NCBI GenBank assembly: GCA_902478455.1
Contig: CABSLJ010000105.1
Span: 1 to 8,644, forward strand
Source: an uncultured Oscillospiraceae bacterium
GTDB taxonomy: Bacteria; Bacillota; Clostridia; Oscillospirales; Acutalibacteraceae
DNA: 8,644 nt
Reading direction: 5' to 3'
Within the stretch, counting starts at the first letter, position 1, and each line of letters opens with the position of its first letter. Positions 6,628-8,644 of this stretch are shown one piece after another. The notes below the pieces were generated by a model. The model made no database searches and had not been told where the DNA came from. It saw nothing but the letters and a program-made list of their open reading frames with translations. A program made the position numbers and the translations under genes.

Positions 6628-6653
6628 ATAAGTCGGTTGATATGCAATGTCTA
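6625..6653 (-). promoter_or_regulatory. Sigma-A-like promoter for the flavodoxin unit
   Basis: On the - strand, TAGACA (6648-6653, five of six bases of TTGACA) is followed by exactly 17 bases and then a perfect TATAAT (6625-6630). Transcription would start near 6617-6619, about 60 bases before the small ORF at 6559 and 230 before the flavodoxin start. It begins directly after the LysR fragment's stop codon. It is the only clear promoter I found in the window. Confidence 0.65.
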
Positions 6654-6660
6654 ATACTTA

Positions 6661-7092
6661 TCATTTATGATCTGTTATGCCTCTGATGAATTTCTTGGAA
6701 AAATCGATAAAGGAAGCCGTAGCAGCGGAAAACATCTGCTCTTTTTTCCATGCCAGCGCCGTTCCGCTTTCCAGCGCGGGAGACAGCGCAATGAAGCGCA
6801 AGCCTTCATAACTGCAATTCAGGCGGATTCCGATGACCACGCCGAGGTTGCTTTCGGCCAGCATCGCTTCGTTGTACAGAAGATTGCCTTTGGCAATAAC
6901 GTCGACATCCCCGGCGTATTCCCCAAACCATTTGCCGATGTTGCTCTCCATAAATTCCCCCAGCGTGGAAATCAGGGGAATGTGCGCCAAATCCTGCGGA
7001 ACGATGTGTTCCTTTTGCGCCAGAGGCGAGTCGGTTCTCACCAGCGCGCCCCATTCTTCTTTCACAGGCATGGAGATAAACTCGTATTTGCG
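6661..7092 (-). pseudogene. LysR-family regulator, C-terminal effector-binding half only
   Basis: The remnant of a LysR-type transcription regulator. The visible frame starts at about KYEFISMPVKEEWGALVR and runs about 140 residues to the stop at 6661-6663. It matches the second half of the LysR substrate-binding domain, including the hinge-following REEWG-x-L-x-R-x-DSPLA pattern, GNLLYNEAMLAESNLGVVIG and the closing LAWKKEQMFSAATASFI. The N-terminal helix-turn-helix, linker and first effector subdomain (about 150-160 residues) are missing. Upstream, the frame continues only into unrelated phage sequence and soon meets a stop. The first internal ATG (7069-7071) has no ribosome binding site. 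It cannot bind DNA as a LysR protein and is probably not translated. It may once have controlled the flavodoxin unit on the same strand. Confidence 0.82.
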
Positions 7093-7093
7093 G

Positions 7094-7354
7094 ATAATTC
7101 TGGATTTCCCGGTTGTTGAAGTCGATCATCGCGTACAGGTAGAGGTCGTAAAGGTTGTCATACGGCGCGTCCACCAAAAGGGGCTCGTCCCCGTCCTCCG
7201 GGTACTCCCGCGGCGGCGTGCGTCCCTCTTCTCCAAAGCCTTCCGCATGCAGCTTGCCGTCGAGCTCCATCAGCCAGGCCGCTTTGGAGGAATCCTCGTA
7301 GGAATTGAGCTTTATCTTGTCGACCCGCTCAATGACTTCATTGATCGTGGGCAT
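7094..7354 (-). pseudogene. Small phage structural protein, 3'-truncated
   Basis: The N-terminal part (about 87 residues) of a small acidic protein commonly met in Clostridia phages and prophages. It begins MPTINEVIERVDKIKLNSY, then KAAWLMELDGKL, with a later LLVDAPYDNLYDLYLYAMID and NREIQNY. Homologues, as I recall them, continue with a short helix ending in a WYxRTH-like tail; here the likeness stops at 7094. The frame stays open to 6806, but those extra residues are the LysR gene read out of frame and are rich in Arg and Gly. The ATG at 7354 has AGGAGG at 7362-7367, spacing 7, so the start is secure. The precise role in the virion is not known to me; a head-tail or structural accessory role is inferred from the phage neighbours. 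Confidence 0.7.
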
Positions 7355-7380
7355 GTCGCGTCCTCCTCTCGGTGCAGGAT

Positions 7381-7406
7381 CGGGCGGCGAAAAAGACCGC
7401 CGCCCG
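7381..7406 (-). terminator. GC-rich hairpin behind the endolysin gene
   Basis: A 9-bp perfect stem, CGGGCGGCG at 7381-7389 and CGCCGCCCG at 7398-7406, with an 8-base loop. It sits 14 bases past the endolysin stop on the - strand and before the next gene's ribosome binding site. No T run follows on the - strand, so it may be a weak terminator, a pause site or an mRNA-stabilising structure. Confidence 0.45.
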
Positions 7407-7419
7407 CTCTTCATCTGGT

Positions 7420-8442
7420 TTATTCGGGAATTTTGAGCACCTGTCCGGTGTAGATCGTATAGGGAGGCTTGAGATTGTTAGCCGTGACAAGCCTTATGTA
7501 CTCGTTCCCGTTGCCGTAAAACTTCTCGGCAATTCCCCAGGGCGTGTCCCCAGCCTTCACGGTGTAGGTCCGCACAGCGGGTGCGGAAGCTTCGGCGGCA
7601 TACAGATCAGACGCCTTCACCGCGGCCGTTACAACGCCGTTAAGGCCGATCACAACGCGGTCTCCCTTGGCCTCGATGACCGTGTAAACGGTGCTGTAGA
7701 CAAAGGAGGCGAGATTCCCGCCGTCGTAGGTCTTGGCTCCGCTTTTGACGCGCACCTTGTCACCAACCTTGATGTCCCCCGAATCGGGCTTTTGCTCCGG
7801 AACAGAGGGCTTTCCGGCCGCAAAACCGTTGAGCCCCTTGTTTTTCATGATGGACGGATAGTCCTGGTAGGAGATATCCATATCTACATTGCCGGAAATG
7901 CCCGGCACGCTTCCCTTGCTCGTGTACTGCCAGATGCCGAAGCTTCCTTCGTAGGTGGGCTTATCGTTCCATTGGGCAAGCCACAGGTCAAAGCGGGAAA
8001 GCTTGCCCATATCCAGCCGGTTCTTGATCCAGTCGAGGTTGGTGTAGAGGCAGACATAATAGCCGGCCTTTTCCACTTCCTCCAGAAAGGTGTAGGCGAT
8101 GTTGGTCAGCAGTTCCCGCCCCAGATTCTTCTGGCATTTGTCCTCCATATCAAAGGCGAGCGGATACTCGAACGAATAGCCCTTGATGATGTCGAGGAAG
8201 AAGGCGGCTTCCTTTTTGGCCTCTTCCACATTGGTTGCGTAGCTGTAATGATAGGCCCCGAGCTTCACGCCCGCCGCCTGCGCCTCCTTCATGTTGCGGT
8301 GGAACTGGCTGTCGGTCTGCTTGTCCTTGTTCATCCAGCCGTAGGAGGCGCGAACCATTGCGAAGTCCACGCCGGACGCTTTTGCCTTGGCCCAGTCGAT
8401 GGCCCCTTGCCAGGTGCTTACGTCGATACCTTTTGCTTGCAT
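7420..8442 (-). CDS. Phage endolysin: GH25 lysozyme with SH3-like linker domain and LysM
   Basis: A peptidoglycan muramidase of 340 residues, used by a phage to break the host wall at release. The GH25 (Cellosyl/Ch-type) domain covers about 4-195: GIDVSTWQG gives Asp7, AFDMED gives Asp98 and Glu100 (the catalytic pair), and the closing WQYTSKG (171-177) and NVDMDIS (185-191) are family hallmarks. A short Gly/Pro linker follows, then an SH3-like beta segment (about 223-282, KVGDKVRVKSGAKTYDGG) and a LysM domain (about 292-339, TYTVKAGDTPWGIAEKFYG) that binds the wall. I chose the ATG at 8442: it has AAAGGAGG at 8450-8457 with a 7-base gap, and the GH25 fold starts at residue 4. The frame is open to 8559, but that overlaps the gene behind. 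There is no signal peptide, so export would need a holin, which is not visible here. Confidence 0.93.
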   Translation of the reverse strand: MQAKGIDVSTWQGAIDWAKAKASGVDFAMVRASYGWMNKDKQTDSQFHRNMKEAQAAGVKLGAYHYSYATNVEEAKKEAAFFLDIIKGYSFEYPLAFDMEDKCQKNLGRELLTNIAYTFLEEVEKAGYYVCLYTNLDWIKNRLDMGKLSRFDLWLAQWNDKPTYEGSFGIWQYTSKGSVPGISGNVDMDISYQDYPSIMKNKGLNGFAAGKPSVPEQKPDSGDIKVGDKVRVKSGAKTYDGGNLASFVYSTVYTVIEAKGDRVVIGLNGVVTAAVKASDLYAAEASAPAVRTYTVKAGDTPWGIAEKFYGNGNEYIRLVTANNLKPPYTIYTGQVLKIPE

Positions 8443-8459
8443 AATGATTCCTCCTTTGA

Positions 8460-8644
8460 TTAAATCGATCGTTTCCAAGAGCCGCCTGAATTTCTCCAAA
8501 CGTTCTTTGCCCGTTTCCAGACTCCGCCTGCTTTGACCCACACGGTCCCTGTTTTCCATGCGCCGCTTACCCGGATTCTCACGCCGCCGCGGATGGTCAG
8601 CGTGTTGCTCTCCTTCCAGCCGGAAGCGAGCGACCCGTTCTTTG
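8460..8644 (-). CDS. Phage tail or baseplate-type protein, tryptophan-rich C-terminus, partial
   Basis: The last 60 residues of a larger protein whose beginning lies beyond the right edge. The frame that stops at 8460-8462 contains a repeated G-x-W-K pattern: SGAWKTGTVWVKAGG, then VWKRAKNVW, then GGSWKRSI. Such Gly-Trp-Lys repeats close many tail-fibre, tail-tip or minor structural proteins of Firmicutes phages. The stop lies just before the ribosome binding site of the endolysin gene, which fits a structural-gene-then-lysis-gene order. The overlapping - strand frame starting at 8559 has no such pattern and is not real. The protein's full nature cannot be judged from its tail. Confidence 0.6.
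   Translation of the reverse strand, partial: KNGSLASGWKESNTLTIRGGVRIRVSGAWKTGTVWVKAGGVWKRAKNVWRNSGGSWKRSI

Larger units (their letters stand above)
7091..8644 (-). mobile_element. Prophage remnant or prophage edge
   Basis: Three consecutive - strand genes are of phage type: a structural-protein C-terminus, a GH25-LysM endolysin and a truncated small phage protein. Their spacing is tight and their ribosome binding sites are strong, as in a phage late operon. The left limit is abrupt, where the small phage gene runs into half of a LysR gene. No integrase, attachment site duplication or holin is visible within the window, and the right limit is outside. Whether the rest of the prophage is intact cannot be said. 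Confidence 0.7.

Noticed and set aside
6422..6631. 69-codon open frame on the + strand over the promoter region
   Set aside because: It has no ribosome binding site and runs opposite a well-formed promoter and a palindrome. No recognisable protein likeness.
6833..7453. 206-codon open frame on the + strand across the LysR/phage junction
   Set aside because: It crosses two unrelated genes on the opposite strand and carries no domain. It is open by chance.
7372..8463. 363-codon open frame on the + strand opposite the endolysin
   Set aside because: It mirrors the GH25-LysM gene, whose motifs and ribosome binding site are clear. The + strand product has no recognisable domain and no ribosome binding site.
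8443..8559. N-terminal extension of the endolysin
   Set aside because: It overlaps the tail-protein C-terminus. The ATG at 8442 has a strong AAAGGAGG and matches GH25 protein starts.
1..8644. CRISPR array, tRNA, rRNA, transposase or retron/defence gene
   Set aside because: I looked for regularly spaced repeats, tRNA cloverleaf ends and the usual protein motifs and saw none. Nothing here supports a new defence or mobile system beyond the prophage remnant.

Overview
The window looks like chromosomal DNA from a fairly GC-rich Firmicutes bacterium, most likely an anaerobic Clostridia of the Oscillospirales type. The reasons are strong AGGAGG-type ribosome binding sites, the Gram-positive type of arginine decarboxylase, a Clostridia-style polyamine gene order, and a lysozyme/LysM endolysin. 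The taxonomic call is an inference from gene content only.

Positions 1-4929 (+ strand) hold a tight polyamine operon. It contains the C-terminal half of an Orn/Lys/Arg decarboxylase (speA type), spermidine synthase (speE), an agmatinase-family ureohydrolase (speB), carboxynorspermidine/carboxyspermidine dehydrogenase (CASDH) and carboxynorspermidine/carboxyspermidine decarboxylase (nspC). The genes are 11, 2 and 31 bases apart, and the last pair overlaps by one base (TGATG). Together they can take arginine to agmatine to putrescine to spermidine. The operon encodes two different aminopropyl-adding chemistries: one uses decarboxylated SAM (SpeE), the other uses aspartate semialdehyde (CASDH plus NspC). 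The operon ends before a perfect 22-bp inverted repeat at 5081-5135, which probably terminates transcription from both sides.

Positions 5309-6660 (- strand) carry a small convergent unit: a flavodoxin and a maltose/galactoside-type O-acetyltransferase, with a possible 30-codon leader or remnant ORF upstream. A good sigma-A-like promoter (TAGACA-17-TATAAT, - strand) lies at 6625-6653. A 10-bp inverted repeat overlaps its -10 box and start region, so it could be an operator, a terminator of the gene behind it, or both.

Positions 6661-8644 (- strand) look like damaged DNA at the edge of a prophage. A LysR-family regulator survives only as its C-terminal effector-binding half. It is joined, out of frame, to the N-terminal part of a small phage protein. 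Behind that are a GH25 lysozyme-LysM endolysin and the tryptophan-rich C-terminal tail of a phage structural protein that runs off the window. The junction near 7087-7096 is the clearest rearrangement scar here.

No CRISPR array, rRNA, tRNA, transposase or clearly new defence system is visible. The most interesting points are the doubled spermidine chemistry, the phage/LysR junction and the promoter-palindrome overlap.
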